A stretch of DNA of 64,000 nucleotides from Pseudoalteromonas sp. P1-25 (GCF_001401805.1 NZ_LKDW01000002.1:124001-188000), one strand, 5' to 3'. Shown: positions 18,858 to 28,232, numbered from the stretch's first letter. Translations and numbers: made by a program. Notes: generated by a model not told the origin, from the letters alone.

Positions 18858-19955
18858 ATGGCAGGTAATAGCATAGGGCAGTTGTTTAAAGTGTCCACCT
18901 TTGGTGAGAGCCACGGCGTTGCTCTAGGCGGTGTTGTAGATGGTACTCCCGCGGGCCTTGAGATCACAGAGGCCGACTTACAAATTGATTTAGACCGTCG
19001 TAAACCTGGGCAAAGCCGTTATACAACGCAGCGCCGAGAAGACGACCAAATAAAAATTCTTTCAGGCGTTTTTGAAGGCAAAACCACAGGCACCAGCATT
19101 GGTTTACTTATCGAAAATACCGATCAGCGCTCAAAAGACTACGGTAAAATTAAAGATGTGTTTCGCCCAGGTCATGGCGATTACACTTACTGGCACAAAT
19201 ACGGCCTGCGCGATTATCGCGGCGGTGGCCGCTCTTCTGCGCGTGAAACCGCAATTCGTGTAGCGGCAGGCGCCATTGCTAAAAAATACTTAAAGCAGTT
19301 TCATGGTATTGAAGTAAAAGCATGCCTAAGCCAACTAGGGCCAATAAAAGCCGAAAGCTACGACTGGGATGAAGTTGAAAACAACTTATTCTTTTTCCCT
19401 GATGCAAGTAAGCTGGAAGCGCTTGATGAGTACATGCGAGACCTTAAAAAGCAAGGTGACTCAGTGGGCGCTAAAGTAAAAGTTGTGGCTAGCAATGTAC
19501 CAGTAGGATTAGGCGAGCCTGTATTTGATAGGCTAGATGCTGAGATTGCGCATTCACTTATGAGCATTAACGCCGTTAAGGGTGTAGAAATTGGTGATGG
19601 CTTTGATGTAGTTGAGCAAAAAGGCTCAGAGCATCGTGATGAGTTAACCCCAGAAGGCTTTACCTCAAACCACGCAGGTGGCGTACTTGCTGGTATTTCT
19701 ACAGGGCAAGATATTATTGCCTCAATTGCGCTTAAGCCTACATCAAGTATCACTATTCCAGGTAAAAGCATTAATACTGAAAACGAAGCAGTAGAGATGA
19801 TCACCAAAGGGCGTCACGATCCGTGTGTTGGTATTCGTGCAATTCCTATTGCTGAGGCAATGATGGCCATTACACTAATGGACCATTTGCTGCGCCAGCG
19901 CGGGCAAAACCCACATGTTAACCACGAACATGGACCAATTAACGGCTCTGTATAA
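18858..19955 (+). CDS. aroC: Chorismate synthase AroC
   Basis: 365 residues, the usual length. Chorismate synthase signatures are present: [14 protein letters not shown] near the N-terminus, the block [13 protein letters not shown] (about residues 120-132), and [17 protein letters not shown] (about 316-332). It makes chorismate from 5-enolpyruvylshikimate-3-phosphate with reduced FMN, the last step of the common aromatic pathway in the cytosol. A GAGGAAAG ribosome-binding site precedes the ATG. Followed by a strong terminator. Synteny with prmB is conserved. Confidence 0.97.
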   Translation: MAGNSIGQLFKVSTFGESHGVALGGVVDGTPAGLEITEADLQIDLDRRKPGQSRYTTQRREDDQIKILSGVFEGKTTGTSIGLLIENTDQRSKDYGKIKDVFRPGHGDYTYWHKYGLRDYRGGGRSSARETAIRVAAGAIAKKYLKQFHGIEVKACLSQLGPIKAESYDWDEVENNLFFFPDASKLEALDEYMRDLKKQGDSVGAKVKVVASNVPVGLGEPVFDRLDAEIAHSLMSINAVKGVEIGDGFDVVEQKGSEHRDELTPEGFTSNHAGGVLAGISTGQDIIASIALKPTSSITIPGKSINTENEAVEMITKGRHDPCVGIRAIPIAEAMMAITLMDHLLRQRGQNPHVNHEHGPINGSV

Positions 19956-19972
19956 CCGTTAAAACTTTGAAT

Positions 19973-19996
19973 AAGCGCGGAGAACCGCGCTTTTTT
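19973..19996 (+). terminator. Terminator of aroC
   Basis: AAGCGCGG-AGAA-CCGCGCTT with six T following; 17 bp after the aroC stop. Confidence 0.9.
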
Positions 19997-20074
19997 GTGC
20001 CTGTAATTTGCTTTTAAGCCTTTCAGGGGTTGTTCAAGTTTACGCTATATACTGTTTTAAGGAGGAGAGTAATC

Positions 20075-20452
20075 ATGAACGATAAAAAGCACGATAACAC
20101 ACACCTTGAAACCCAAGCTGCTATAGCAAGGCTAGAGCGTTTTAGTAAGCTAACAGACAGCAGCATTGGTATTCCTTTTACTAAATTTAATATTGGCCTA
20201 GAGGCTGTGATTGGTTTAATACCCGTTATAGGGGATGCCGCAGGGCTTATTTTATCAAGCTATGTATTAGTAGAGGCGCAGCGCTTAGGTGTAAGTAAAC
20301 GCATAAAAACAAAGATGATCATTAACATGCTGATTGATTTTGTAGGCGGTTTAGTTCCATTTTTTGGCGATATATTTGATGCTTTTTTCAAAGCCAACAC
20401 CCGCAATACCCGTTTATTAAAAAAATATTTAAATGCGCAGCTAGCTAATTGA
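20075..20452 (+). CDS. DUF4112 family small membrane protein
   Basis: 125 residues from the ATG at 20075, which has a very strong Shine-Dalgarno (AAGGAGGAG at 20059-20067); an upstream in-frame start at 20030 lacks one. Two glycine-rich hydrophobic segments, GLEAVIGLIPVIGDAAGLI and a later DFVGGLVPFFGDIFDAFFK, repeat the pattern 'G-x-P-x-x-G-D-x-x-D/A' that defines DUF4112. It is probably embedded in the inner membrane through these. No function is known. The gene stands alone. Confidence 0.8.
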   Translation: MNDKKHDNTHLETQAAIARLERFSKLTDSSIGIPFTKFNIGLEAVIGLIPVIGDAAGLILSSYVLVEAQRLGVSKRIKTKMIINMLIDFVGGLVPFFGDIFDAFFKANTRNTRLLKKYLNAQLAN

Positions 20453-20569
20453 TACTAATAGTCTTTTTACAGGCTTTAAATTTTTTTATTAAGAATAAAA
20501 AACAAAGTGTTGTTGGTTGTTTAATCACCTAGTAAGGTAGAGAAGCCTATTCACTTTGGTATATACAAA

Positions 20570-21217
20570 ATGCAATTATTTATCGGTAATAAAAACTATT
20601 CTAGCTGGTCATTACGCGCATGGTATTTAATGAGTAAATTTGATGTCCCATTTGACGAAACCCAGCTTGTGCTCGACACCAGTGATTTTTACGACGAACT
20701 AAAACAACACTTTCATGTTCAAAAAGTGCCGGCGTTAATTGATGGTGATCTGCAGGTGTGGGACTCGCTCGCAATCTGTGAATATATTAACGATGCTTAT
20801 TTATCTGGTGCCGCATGGCCAAAATATATTACCCAAAGAGCTAAAGCACGCGCGTTAAGCGCTGAAATGCATTCAGGCTTTATGGCACTTAGAAACGAAA
20901 TGCCAATGAACATACGAGCAACCCGTAAAGTAGATCTATCAAACGAAGCACTAAAAGACATCGCTCGCATAGATGAGATCTTTGCACTGCAACAAGATGT
21001 GTTTCCCAATGCATGGTTTTTTGGTGACTTTAGTATTGCCGATGCGATGTACGCGCCCATTGTATTGCGCTTAAAAACCTATCAAATTACGCTATCAGAA
21101 CAGGCGCAGCAATATTGTGATTTTGTGATGCGTTGCCCTGTTTTGCAAACATGGATTACTCAGGCGTTAACCGAGACCGATATAGTAGAGTGCGACGAAG
21201 CAGGAAAAGACGTTTAA
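20570..21217 (+). CDS. Glutathione S-transferase family protein
   Basis: 215 residues. The N-terminal thioredoxin-like domain begins LFIGNKNYSSWSLRAWYLM, a pattern with the catalytic Ser/Tyr close to the N-terminus, and contains the cis-proline KVPALIDG and WDSLAICEYI. The helical C-terminal domain spans residues about 85-210. It should conjugate or reduce electrophiles with glutathione in the cytosol. The exact class cannot be fixed; the start resembles the zeta/xi-like group often called YfcF-type. Single gene. Confidence 0.85.
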   Translation: MQLFIGNKNYSSWSLRAWYLMSKFDVPFDETQLVLDTSDFYDELKQHFHVQKVPALIDGDLQVWDSLAICEYINDAYLSGAAWPKYITQRAKARALSAEMHSGFMALRNEMPMNIRATRKVDLSNEALKDIARIDEIFALQQDVFPNAWFFGDFSIADAMYAPIVLRLKTYQITLSEQAQQYCDFVMRCPVLQTWITQALTETDIVECDEAGKDV

Positions 21218-21318
21218 CACCCTCACCACTTTTACTTTAAAGGTAAAAGCCCGTACAATTCGTCTCGTTTTTAGTGCGCTAATTTTGCGCTGTAACCGAG
21301 ATGAATTAATCAGTTTTT

Positions 21319-21873
21319 ATGCATCAAATTGCCGATCTTATATCTATTTTCGATAGTGTTTTTTATCAAAGTCATAATACTCGCTTAGTAAAAGGCGATG
21401 ATGAGCCTATTTATCTACCTGCCAATAAAACCCATGGGTTTAATCAAATTGTATTTGCACACGGCTTTTACGCCAGCGCTCTGCATGAAATAGCACATTG
21501 GTTAGTGGCTGGTAATAAACGCAGAGAGCTTGAAGATTATGGGTATTGGTATTGTCCAGATGGGCGAGATAAACACCAGCAAGCTGAATTCGAAAATGTA
21601 GAAATAAAGCCACAAGCCATAGAGTGGCTACTTAGCACCGCTGCGGGCTTTGATTTTAATGTGTCGGTAGATAATTTGAACGGCGAGCAAACTTGTCGGT
21701 TTGACTTTCAGGCGCGAGTACACCAGCAAGTATTAATATTATTAGAGCAGGGAGTTAACGCACGCACCCATGCATTATTAAAAGCGTTAAGTGATTTTTA
21801 TAAAACACCGTGGCCGTTAACCGCTCAGCAATTTAATTGGCATCACCCTCAGGAGTTACAAAATGCAGTTTAA
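21319..21873 (+). CDS. epmC: EF-P hydroxylase EpmC (YfcM)
   Basis: 184 residues, matching the YfcM family. The metal site is the HEIAHW segment (about residues 56-61) followed by the family block ELEDYGYWYCPDGRDK and FENVEIKPQAIEWL. EpmC hydroxylates the lysine of EF-P after beta-lysylation by EpmA/EpmB. No epm partner or efp is in the window, although efpL lies 12 kb away. The gene overlaps the next one by 11 bp. epmC next to yfcL is conserved with E. coli. Confidence 0.9.
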   Translation: MHQIADLISIFDSVFYQSHNTRLVKGDDEPIYLPANKTHGFNQIVFAHGFYASALHEIAHWLVAGNKRRELEDYGYWYCPDGRDKHQQAEFENVEIKPQAIEWLLSTAAGFDFNVSVDNLNGEQTCRFDFQARVHQQVLILLEQGVNARTHALLKALSDFYKTPWPLTAQQFNWHHPQELQNAV

Positions 21874-22993
21874 GTTAGGCTTAATTATTAACCCTGTTGC
21901 AGGACTTGGTGGCAGCGTTGCTTTAAAAGGGAGCGATGGCGAAAACACGGCTGCAAAGGCAATTGAGCTGGGTGCGCAAGCCAAAGCTAACAGCCGCACA
22001 CAGGCAGCCCTAGAAGTGCTTGTACCCTATCAAGAGCAGTTAACAATATATACTGTAAATGGCGATATGGGCGAAAAAACAGCACGCGCATTAGGCTTTA
22101 ATGTTGAAGTAATTTATACCGCTAATACCGTAACAAGCGCCGACGATACAGAGGCCAGCGCTAAATTACTTAAAAATTTAGGTGTTGATTTAGTCCTGTT
22201 TGCTGGTGGCGATGGTACTGCGCGTAATATCTGTCATGCCATAGAAGATACTATACCAGTGCTGGGTATACCTGCTGGCTGTAAAATTCACTCTGGCGTC
22301 TATGCCATTACCCCTAAAGCAGCTGGGCGAGTAGTAGAAATGCTAGTAAAAGGCGAGCTGGTTACACTTGCCGATGCCGATGTAATGGATATTGACGAAG
22401 AGGCGTTTAGGCAAGGCACCGTAAAAGCTAAGCGCTACGGTGAAATGCAAATACCAAGCGAAGTACGTTATGTACAAGCGGTTAAAAATGGCGGTAAAGA
22501 AACAGACGAGCTCGTGCTTGCCGATATTGCAGCGCATGTGGTGAGTGAAATGGATGAAGACACTTATTACATCATGGGAAGTGGCTCAACCGTTGAAGCC
22601 ATAATGCAAGAAATGGGGCTTGAGAACACATTGTTAGGTGTTGATTTAATTAAAAATCAAACCCTAGTTGCGCAAGATTTAACGGCTAAGCAATTACTTG
22701 AGTACACGCAAGGGCATGCGACTCAATTGGTTATTACATTAATCGGCGGGCAAGGCCATATTTTTGGCCGCGGTAACCAGCAGCTAAGCCCTGAGCTTAT
22801 CCGTGCCATCGGCAAAGACAATATCATAGTGGTGGCAACTAAAACCAAATTACACGCGTTGAACGGGCGTCCACTTATTTGTGACACCGGCGATAGCGCT
22901 TTAGATGATGAATTAACAGGTTACATTAAAGTAACCACCGGCTATAACGACCATATTATGTATGCTGTCGGTTATGAAAACCAGGAGAAGTAA
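21863..22993 (+). CDS. ATP-NAD kinase family protein
   Basis: 376 residues. The NAD kinase/diacylglycerol kinase-type motif is GGDGTARNI (about residues 116-124), followed by GIPAGCKIHSGVYAITPKAAG. A second glycine-rich stretch, IGGQGHIFGRGNQQL, lies near residue 300. The length exceeds canonical NadK (about 290) and fits the separate 'ATP-NAD kinase-like' group (COG3199). It is probably a kinase on NAD or a related small molecule; substrate not proven. Overlap with epmC by 11 bp and 4-bp gap to yfcL indicate one operon. Confidence 0.85.
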   Translation: MQFKLGLIINPVAGLGGSVALKGSDGENTAAKAIELGAQAKANSRTQAALEVLVPYQEQLTIYTVNGDMGEKTARALGFNVEVIYTANTVTSADDTEASAKLLKNLGVDLVLFAGGDGTARNICHAIEDTIPVLGIPAGCKIHSGVYAITPKAAGRVVEMLVKGELVTLADADVMDIDEEAFRQGTVKAKRYGEMQIPSEVRYVQAVKNGGKETDELVLADIAAHVVSEMDEDTYYIMGSGSTVEAIMQEMGLENTLLGVDLIKNQTLVAQDLTAKQLLEYTQGHATQLVITLIGGQGHIFGRGNQQLSPELIRAIGKDNIIVVATKTKLHALNGRPLICDTGDSALDDELTGYIKVTTGYNDHIMYAVGYENQEK

Positions 22994-22997
22994 CACA

Positions 22998-23273
22998 ATG
23001 AGTTTAGTGAATTATATTGATGCTGCGCAGCAATACTTTGATGATTTAGTAATTAAAGCAACAGATGATGAGCTGTTCGCTGGTGGTTACTTGCGCGGAC
23101 ATTACGACCTTGCAGTAGGCTATGCCCAAGTAGAAGAGCTGACAATTTCTATTGATGAGCTCAACGAAACTGTGGAGCAAAGCTTAGTAAAAGCATACCG
23201 CAATGGCGAGCTAAACGAAGAAGATAAAACCTTGGTTGTTAGGCTTTGGGAAGAAGTGAAAGCCCTCGCTTAA
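22998..23273 (+). CDS. yfcL: YfcL family protein
   Basis: 91 residues from the ATG at 22998, preceded by GGAGAAG; a start at 22962 would lie inside the previous gene. Short acidic, largely helical protein with the YfcL pattern (FAGGYLRGHYDLAVGYAQ at about residues 31-48). No function is known. Position after epmC is conserved with E. coli. A terminator closes the operon. Confidence 0.85.
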   Translation: MSLVNYIDAAQQYFDDLVIKATDDELFAGGYLRGHYDLAVGYAQVEELTISIDELNETVEQSLVKAYRNGELNEEDKTLVVRLWEEVKALA

Positions 23274-23295
23274 CGGATGCTTAGTTCACAATTAC

Positions 23296-23333
23296 AAAAA
23301 ACGCGGCAACGATAATGAAGCCGCGTTTTTTTA
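23296..23333 (+). terminator. Terminator of the epmC-yfcL operon
   Basis: AAAAAACGCGGC / GCCGCGTTTTTT stem with a 12-nt loop and a T-run of seven. Confidence 0.88.
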
Positions 23334-23424
23334 TGCTTTATTTGTGCCCATAATAGATTAATTAGTTAATTTACTGTTACTCATTAATGGTATATTGTTA
23401 CTAAAACCTATTTGGGAGCTATAA

Positions 23425-24981
23425 ATGAACAATAATAATCAAGCAGCGGTACCTACAGGGTTAATCGCACGTTTTTTAAATTTTGTGGAGCGGGTTGGTA
23501 ACAAACTACCCGATCCGGCGATTATTTTCTTATTCGCTATGTTACTTATTTGGTTGTGCTCGTGGTTATTATCTGGCGTAAGTTTTGATGCGTTAGACCC
23601 ACGTACAGGTCAAGCCATTGTTGTGAATAACCTGCTAGAGGGCGACTCACTCGCCTCGTTTTTATCTTCCATGGTAAAAACCTTTACGGGCTTTGCACCA
23701 CTGGGCGTGGTACTGGTTGCCATGTTAGGTGTGGGGGTGGCTGAACACTCGGGTTATATCAATACGGGCCTTAAGTTAATGCTTAAAGTGACCCCAAGGC
23801 AACTGTTAACCCCTTCAGTGATTTTAGTGGCTATTGTAAGCCATACTGCAACCGATGCAGGCTACGTATTGGTGATCCCACTAGCAGGTGTTATTTTCTT
23901 TGCCGCAGGGCGACACCCATTAGCGGGCATTGCAGCAGCGTTTGCAGGTGTGAGCGGTGGATTTGGCGCTAACTTTATTCCATCAGGGATAGACCCATTA
24001 CTACAAAGCTTTACCCAAAGTGCAGCGCAAATTATTAACCCCGATATGTCGATTAACCCCCTCAATAACTGGGCATTCACTTCTGCTTCGAGTTTATTTA
24101 TTGTTTTATTAGGCTGGTATATTACTGACAAAATAATTGAGCCACGATTAAAAAACACACCGCTTAATGAAGATACCCAAAATTTACCAGCCTTCGATGA
24201 AGCTAAAAGTGATGAAAAACGCGCCTTTTTTATAGCCAGTAGCGTAATGGTTGTAGGGCTTGCTTTACTTGCATTTGTATCCGCTCCTGCCGATTCAGCA
24301 ATGCGCAGTGCCGATGGCTCACTGACTAATTTTAGATCGCCCCTTATGCAATCTATTGTGCCTTTAATCTTTTTATTATTTTGGATACCTGGTGCCGTGT
24401 ATGGTTTTACCGTTGGAACCTTTAAAACCTCAAAAGATATGATAGATGCGATGAGCACCGCAATGAGTGGCATGGCTTATTACATTGTAATGGCGTTCTT
24501 TTGTGCGTTATTCATTGCGGCGTTTTCTAAGTCTAACTTAGGTGCGTTAATGGCCATTGAAGGAGCGCAGCTTTTAAAGGCAATGGAGTTGCCAAGCGCT
24601 GTAACTGTTGTGGGTATTATATTTTTGACCGGTTTTGTAAATTTGTTCGTTGGCTCCAGCTCAGCAAAGTGGGCGTTACTTGGGCCTATTTTTGTGCCCA
24701 TGTTAATGCAACTAGGTATATCACCCGATTTAACCCAAGCGGCTTACAGAATCGGAGACTCTAGCTCAAACATTATTACCCCACTTATGCCGTATTTCCC
24801 ATTGGTTGTGGTTTACTGCCAAAAGTACGTAAAAGATACCGGTATAGGCACGCTTATCGCACTTATGCTCCCCTACTCAATCGCGTTTATGATTGGCTGG
24901 AGTATTTTCTTGCTAGGGTATTGGGCACTCGGTATTCCGTTAGGGTTAGATGCGAGTTACGTTTATCCAACGTTACCTTAA
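23425..24981 (+). CDS. AbgT family transporter
   Basis: 518 residues with about 12-13 hydrophobic segments. Family features: GNKLPDPAIIFLFAM at the N-terminus, the re-entrant hairpin regions HTATDAGYVLVIPLAG and SSSAKWALLGPIFVPML, and GDSSSNIITPLMPYFPL near the C-terminus. AbgT proteins (AbgT, YdaH, MtrF) are cation-coupled inner-membrane transporters for p-aminobenzoyl-glutamate; some export sulfonamides. No abgAB hydrolase genes are adjacent, so a salvage role is uncertain. Ribosome-binding site GGGAG precedes the ATG. Own promoter and terminator. Confidence 0.92.
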   Translation: MNNNNQAAVPTGLIARFLNFVERVGNKLPDPAIIFLFAMLLIWLCSWLLSGVSFDALDPRTGQAIVVNNLLEGDSLASFLSSMVKTFTGFAPLGVVLVAMLGVGVAEHSGYINTGLKLMLKVTPRQLLTPSVILVAIVSHTATDAGYVLVIPLAGVIFFAAGRHPLAGIAAAFAGVSGGFGANFIPSGIDPLLQSFTQSAAQIINPDMSINPLNNWAFTSASSLFIVLLGWYITDKIIEPRLKNTPLNEDTQNLPAFDEAKSDEKRAFFIASSVMVVGLALLAFVSAPADSAMRSADGSLTNFRSPLMQSIVPLIFLLFWIPGAVYGFTVGTFKTSKDMIDAMSTAMSGMAYYIVMAFFCALFIAAFSKSNLGALMAIEGAQLLKAMELPSAVTVVGIIFLTGFVNLFVGSSSAKWALLGPIFVPMLMQLGISPDLTQAAYRIGDSSSNIITPLMPYFPLVVVYCQKYVKDTGIGTLIALMLPYSIAFMIGWSIFLLGYWALGIPLGLDASYVYPTLP

Positions 24982-24999
24982 TTTAAAACTTAATTTATG

Positions 25000-25027
25000 A
25001 ACCTCACTCACTTGAGTGAGGTTTTTA
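25000..25027. terminator. Terminator after the AbgT gene
   Basis: AACCTCACTCA-CT-TGAGTGAGGTT followed by TTTAAT. It sits between convergent genes. Confidence 0.8.
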
Positions 25028-25062
25028 ATATAAAAATTCAGTAATGTAAAAAGTAGTGTTAA

Positions 25063-25653
25063 TTACCTTTCTAATTCTCTCACTATATAGCCAAATAAAC
25101 TCGCCTCACCAACAATATACACGTAATCGTTTTTGTTATTCATTATTGTAGGCTTATCGTCGTACCATCTAAAGTCGTGCGTTTTGTTAGTAGTAGGGTC
25201 TTTAAAGTATAAGCGAGTACAACTATCTTCATAATCAGACCCACACTCTTGTACATCAGTGAGGATATATTCCTTATACCAATAGTCGCCTTGCGTGTAG
25301 TAAGCCCATAACTCAATGGGGGCAGAGAGTAAAAAATAGAAAGTTGCATAGATTAACAAAGGGAGTATTGGGTAGGTGAAGATTAATGATAACTTCATTT
25401 TTGTATCTGAAAAGCTACCTTTAAGATGCTCCCTGTATTTACTGCAACGTCTATATTTTTTGATTACAAGTACATGGAGATAGATAAATAATGCCCCGCA
25501 AAAAATAGGAAGCGCTATATAAAAAATAGCCTCATAAATTTTATTTTCAATAAATGGTGGATCGGTAAAATCCATTAGTATAAGCGTGGCAATATTCAGA
25601 ATTGGGAAGCCAATTATTGCTGCAAAGAGCAAGTTGTCATAATATTTTTTCAA
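25063..25653 (-). CDS. Hypothetical membrane protein
   Basis: 196 residues that I do not recognise. Three hydrophobic segments are visible at about residues 8-28, 43-65 and 89-112. The C-terminal 80 residues are soluble, with two cysteines in VQECGSDYEDSC that could form a disulfide, and several Tyr/Asp. The topology suggests a C-terminal domain outside the membrane. The coding stretch is more AT-rich than its neighbours, which may point to later acquisition. It stands alone between convergent neighbours. Confidence 0.65.
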   Translation of the reverse strand: MKKYYDNLLFAAIIGFPILNIATLILMDFTDPPFIENKIYEAIFYIALPIFCGALFIYLHVLVIKKYRRCSKYREHLKGSFSDTKMKLSLIFTYPILPLLIYATFYFLLSAPIELWAYYTQGDYWYKEYILTDVQECGSDYEDSCTRLYFKDPTTNKTHDFRWYDDKPTIMNNKNDYVYIVGEASLFGYIVRELER

Positions 25654-25732
25654 TGTAAATTCATCCGTGAATTATAGTTTTTTCTTAGTTTACAGAACTT
25701 TTATTTTTTACTAAAGCAGTGGCTTTAAAACA

Positions 25733-25766
25733 AAAAAACCTTGGCACTTTCGTGACAAGGTTTTTT
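25733..25766 (-). terminator. Terminator of deaD
   Basis: AAAAAACCTTG / CAAGGTTTTTT stem with an inner CAC/GTG extension. It lies 20 bp beyond the deaD stop and has U-runs in both directions. Confidence 0.85.
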
Positions 25767-25785
25767 ATAACATAAGCTATAACGC

Positions 25786-27588
25786 TTAGTTAGATGTGAA
25801 GCTCACTGGACGACGTTCTTTACGAGGACCACCACGCTTATCACCGCGTTGGTTGTCTTTGTTAAAGTTGCGCTTTCTGTCGCCACTTGGACGCTCAGCG
25901 CGCTCACCACGTGGCTCAGCTGGGCCTTGATCTTTTGTTAGTGTCATACCCATTGGGCGTTTACAAATAAACACTTTTTGGAAGTGATCAAGTACATCTT
26001 TAGGCATGTTTTGCGGCAATTGTACCGTACTGTGACTGTCGTGTAGACGAATGTCACCAATAAACTTGCTTGAGATGTCCGCTTCGTTAGCAATCGCGCC
26101 TACAATGTTTTTAACCTGTACACCGTGCTCACGACCCACTTCGATACGGTAAGTATCCATAGGGCCTGCATCGCGGCTGTTACGCTCGCGAGGTTTACGC
26201 TCAGGACGGTCACCACGGCGACCACGATCGCCACGCTCGTTACGTGAATTACGCTCGTTACGAGGTTGAACCTTCACTTCTTCAACTTTAATTGGTGACT
26301 GTTGCTGTGCTAAACACAGTAACGCACCTGCTAAGTCTTCTAAAGATAAGTCTAGTTTTTGCGCCATGCTAGCAGCTACTTCATTGAAGAACGTAATGTC
26401 TTTGTTTTCAAGAGCAAGCGTAAGCTTTTCTTTTAACGCATTAATACGCTTTTCTTCAACTACTTTAGCTGTAGGTAGTTCAACTTGTGCAATTTCAGAT
26501 TTAGTATGGCGAATAATATTTTTAAGCAAGTAACGTTCGTTATGCTTAACAAATAAAATCGCTTTACCAGTACGCCCAGCACGACCTGTACGGCCAATAC
26601 GGTGAACGTAAGCTTCTGAGTCTTGCGGAATATCGTAGTTGATAACTAAGCTTAAACGGTCAACATCAAGACCACGCGCTGCTACATCTGTTGCAATAAC
26701 GATGTTGATCATTCCGCTTTTTAAACGGTCAACCGTGCGCTCACGTGCTTGCTGGTTCATGTCACCATTAAGTGGAGCTGCAGAGAAACCTTCGCGCTCT
26801 AATAACTCAGCAAGTTGCACTGTGTCGTTACGTGTACGTACAAAAACAATAGCGCCTTCGTATTGCTCTGCTTCTAAGAAACGAACAATGGCTTTGTTTT
26901 TATGTACGTGAGCATTCCAAAACACTTGCTCAACAGATGATGTCGTTGAGTTTCTAGCAGAAATATGAACCTGTTCAGGGTTATTCATATATTTACTGCT
27001 GATGTTTTGAATTTGCTTAGGCATGGTTGCTGAGAAAAGACATGTTTGCTTTTCACGTGGCGTTTTTTCCATGATGCTTTCTACATCATCGATAAAGCCC
27101 ATACGTAACATTTCATCGGCTTCATCAAGTACTAGTGCTTGTAAAGCATCAAACTTGATAGTGCCACGGTTAATGTGATCGATTAATCGACCTGGAGTAG
27201 CAACAATAATTTGTGCGCCACGACGAAGTGCGCTTAATTGAATGCTGTAGCTTTGGCCACCGTATAGTGCTAATACTTCTACACCACGAGTACCTTTTGC
27301 ATATTGTTCAAATGCCTCAGCAACTTGGATCGCAAGCTCACGGGTTGGTGTGAGTACAAGGATCTGTGGCTGTTTCACAGACGGGTCAATATTGTTTAGT
27401 AACGGCAGTGCAAATGCTGCTGTTTTACCTGTACCCGTTTGTGCTAGTCCCAGTACGTCCTTTCTTTCTAGCAATAACGGTATACATTGAGCTTGGATTT
27501 CAGATGGTGTCTTGTAACCCAACTCTTCAACTGCCTTTAAAATTGCAGGAGAAAGATTTAGAGATTCAAACGTGACTGGTTCTGACAT
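25786..27588 (-). CDS. deaD: ATP-dependent DEAD-box RNA helicase DeaD (CsdA)
   Basis: 600 residues. The helicase motifs are all present: Q motif, AQTGTGKT, PTRELA, DEADEM, SAT, RGLDV and HRIGRTGRAGR. After the helicase core (about residues 1-370) comes a dimerisation region. A DbpA-type RNA-binding domain follows at about residues 475-550, and then a basic Arg/Gly-rich tail (RGERAERPSGDRKRN). This is the DeaD/CsdA architecture, used in ribosome assembly and mRNA unwinding at low temperature. Unlike E. coli it is not next to pnp-nlpI, which is 20 kb away. The 160-bp upstream gap was not resolved into a promoter. Confidence 0.95.
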   Translation of the reverse strand: MSEPVTFESLNLSPAILKAVEELGYKTPSEIQAQCIPLLLERKDVLGLAQTGTGKTAAFALPLLNNIDPSVKQPQILVLTPTRELAIQVAEAFEQYAKGTRGVEVLALYGGQSYSIQLSALRRGAQIIVATPGRLIDHINRGTIKFDALQALVLDEADEMLRMGFIDDVESIMEKTPREKQTCLFSATMPKQIQNISSKYMNNPEQVHISARNSTTSSVEQVFWNAHVHKNKAIVRFLEAEQYEGAIVFVRTRNDTVQLAELLEREGFSAAPLNGDMNQQARERTVDRLKSGMINIVIATDVAARGLDVDRLSLVINYDIPQDSEAYVHRIGRTGRAGRTGKAILFVKHNERYLLKNIIRHTKSEIAQVELPTAKVVEEKRINALKEKLTLALENKDITFFNEVAASMAQKLDLSLEDLAGALLCLAQQQSPIKVEEVKVQPRNERNSRNERGDRGRRGDRPERKPRERNSRDAGPMDTYRIEVGREHGVQVKNIVGAIANEADISSKFIGDIRLHDSHSTVQLPQNMPKDVLDHFQKVFICKRPMGMTLTKDQGPAEPRGERAERPSGDRKRNFNKDNQRGDKRGGPRKERRPVSFTSN

Positions 27589-27694
27589 TAATACGCCTCA
27601 ACGAATTTAAAGAGGCGCGCATTGTATAGGAAATACGAGGCAATTGCTTGTATAAATTACAACTAATTTGTATGTGATTGATGTTGGTCGAAAT

Positions 27695-27732
27695 TTAACC
27701 AGTTTAAGTTTTTGATTTTTTAAACTGGTTAA
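27695..27732. repeat. Inverted repeat between deaD and grxA
   Basis: TTAACCAGTTTAA and TTAAACTGGTTAA form a perfect 13-bp stem around a 12-nt T-rich loop, located after the grxA stop on the minus strand. No U-run follows, so it may be a weak terminator or a protein-binding dyad in the deaD upstream region. Confidence 0.55.
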
Positions 27733-27750
27733 CAAGCTATATACATAGGG

Positions 27751-28014
27751 TTATTTGTATAGCCCTAGGTTTTCTTTAGCGTAGGCTTCAAATTCAGTAA
27801 ATCCACCAATGTGTGTTTGATCTACAAAAATTTGCGGCACAGTTGGACAGGGTTTACCTGCAGACTTTTCTAAATCAGCTTTGCTAATACCTTCTTTGAT
27901 GATATCGATATAACGAAATTTAAAATCATCACGCTCATTAGATAGTTGCTCGGCTACGTCTTTAGCACGTACACAAAAAGGGCAGCCCTCGCGGCCAAAA
28001 ATTACAGTAAGCAT
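27751..28014 (-). CDS. grxA: Glutaredoxin 1 GrxA
   Basis: 87 residues, the size of E. coli GrxA. The active site is C11-P-F-C14 within FGREGCPFCVRAK, and the glutathione-binding cis-proline segment is TVPQIFVDQTHIGGFTEFEAY. It reduces disulfides, including ribonucleotide reductase, using glutathione in the cytosol. AGGAGAG precedes the ATG. The CPFC site (E. coli GrxA is CGYC-like in variation) is within the range of dithiol glutaredoxins. Divergent from the receiver-protein operon. Confidence 0.92.
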   Translation of the reverse strand: MLTVIFGREGCPFCVRAKDVAEQLSNERDDFKFRYIDIIKEGISKADLEKSAGKPCPTVPQIFVDQTHIGGFTEFEAYAKENLGLYK

Positions 28015-28130
28015 AATACTCTCCTCAATAAATTTAGGTTCATATTAAACGATTAATAAATAATTTAAAGCGCAAAAAATCGATTGGTAAGTTCCGTTTT
28101 TATGTAAAGTCGCTTAATTTTTCATTTGCC

Positions 28131-28155
28131 ATGCATTTTGAATTGCAATTTGCAA
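28131..28155. promoter_or_regulatory. LuxO-type operator upstream of the receiver-protein operon
   Basis: TTGCA-ATT-TGCAA at 28143-28155 is a perfect match to the LuxO dyad TTGCA-N3-TGCAA. A weaker copy (ATGCATTTTGAAT, three mismatches) adjoins it at 28131-28143. The perfect dyad lies about 65 bp upstream of a sigma-54 promoter match, a normal enhancer distance. Confidence 0.7.
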
Positions 28156-28216
28156 AAAACTCGATTGCCTTTAAGTTAAGTAGTTTTTAAACCTAATAAA
28201 TTCATCGTATTAGTAA

Positions 28217-28232
28217 TGGCAAGCAGGTGGCA
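28217..28232 (+). promoter_or_regulatory. Sigma-54 promoter of the receiver-protein operon
   Basis: TGGCAA-GCAGG-TGGCA keeps the invariant GG-N10-GC of sigma-54 (-24/-12) promoters, with consensus TGGCAC-N5-TTGCW. Transcription would start near 28243, about 35 bp before the start codon at 28278. Confidence 0.62.
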
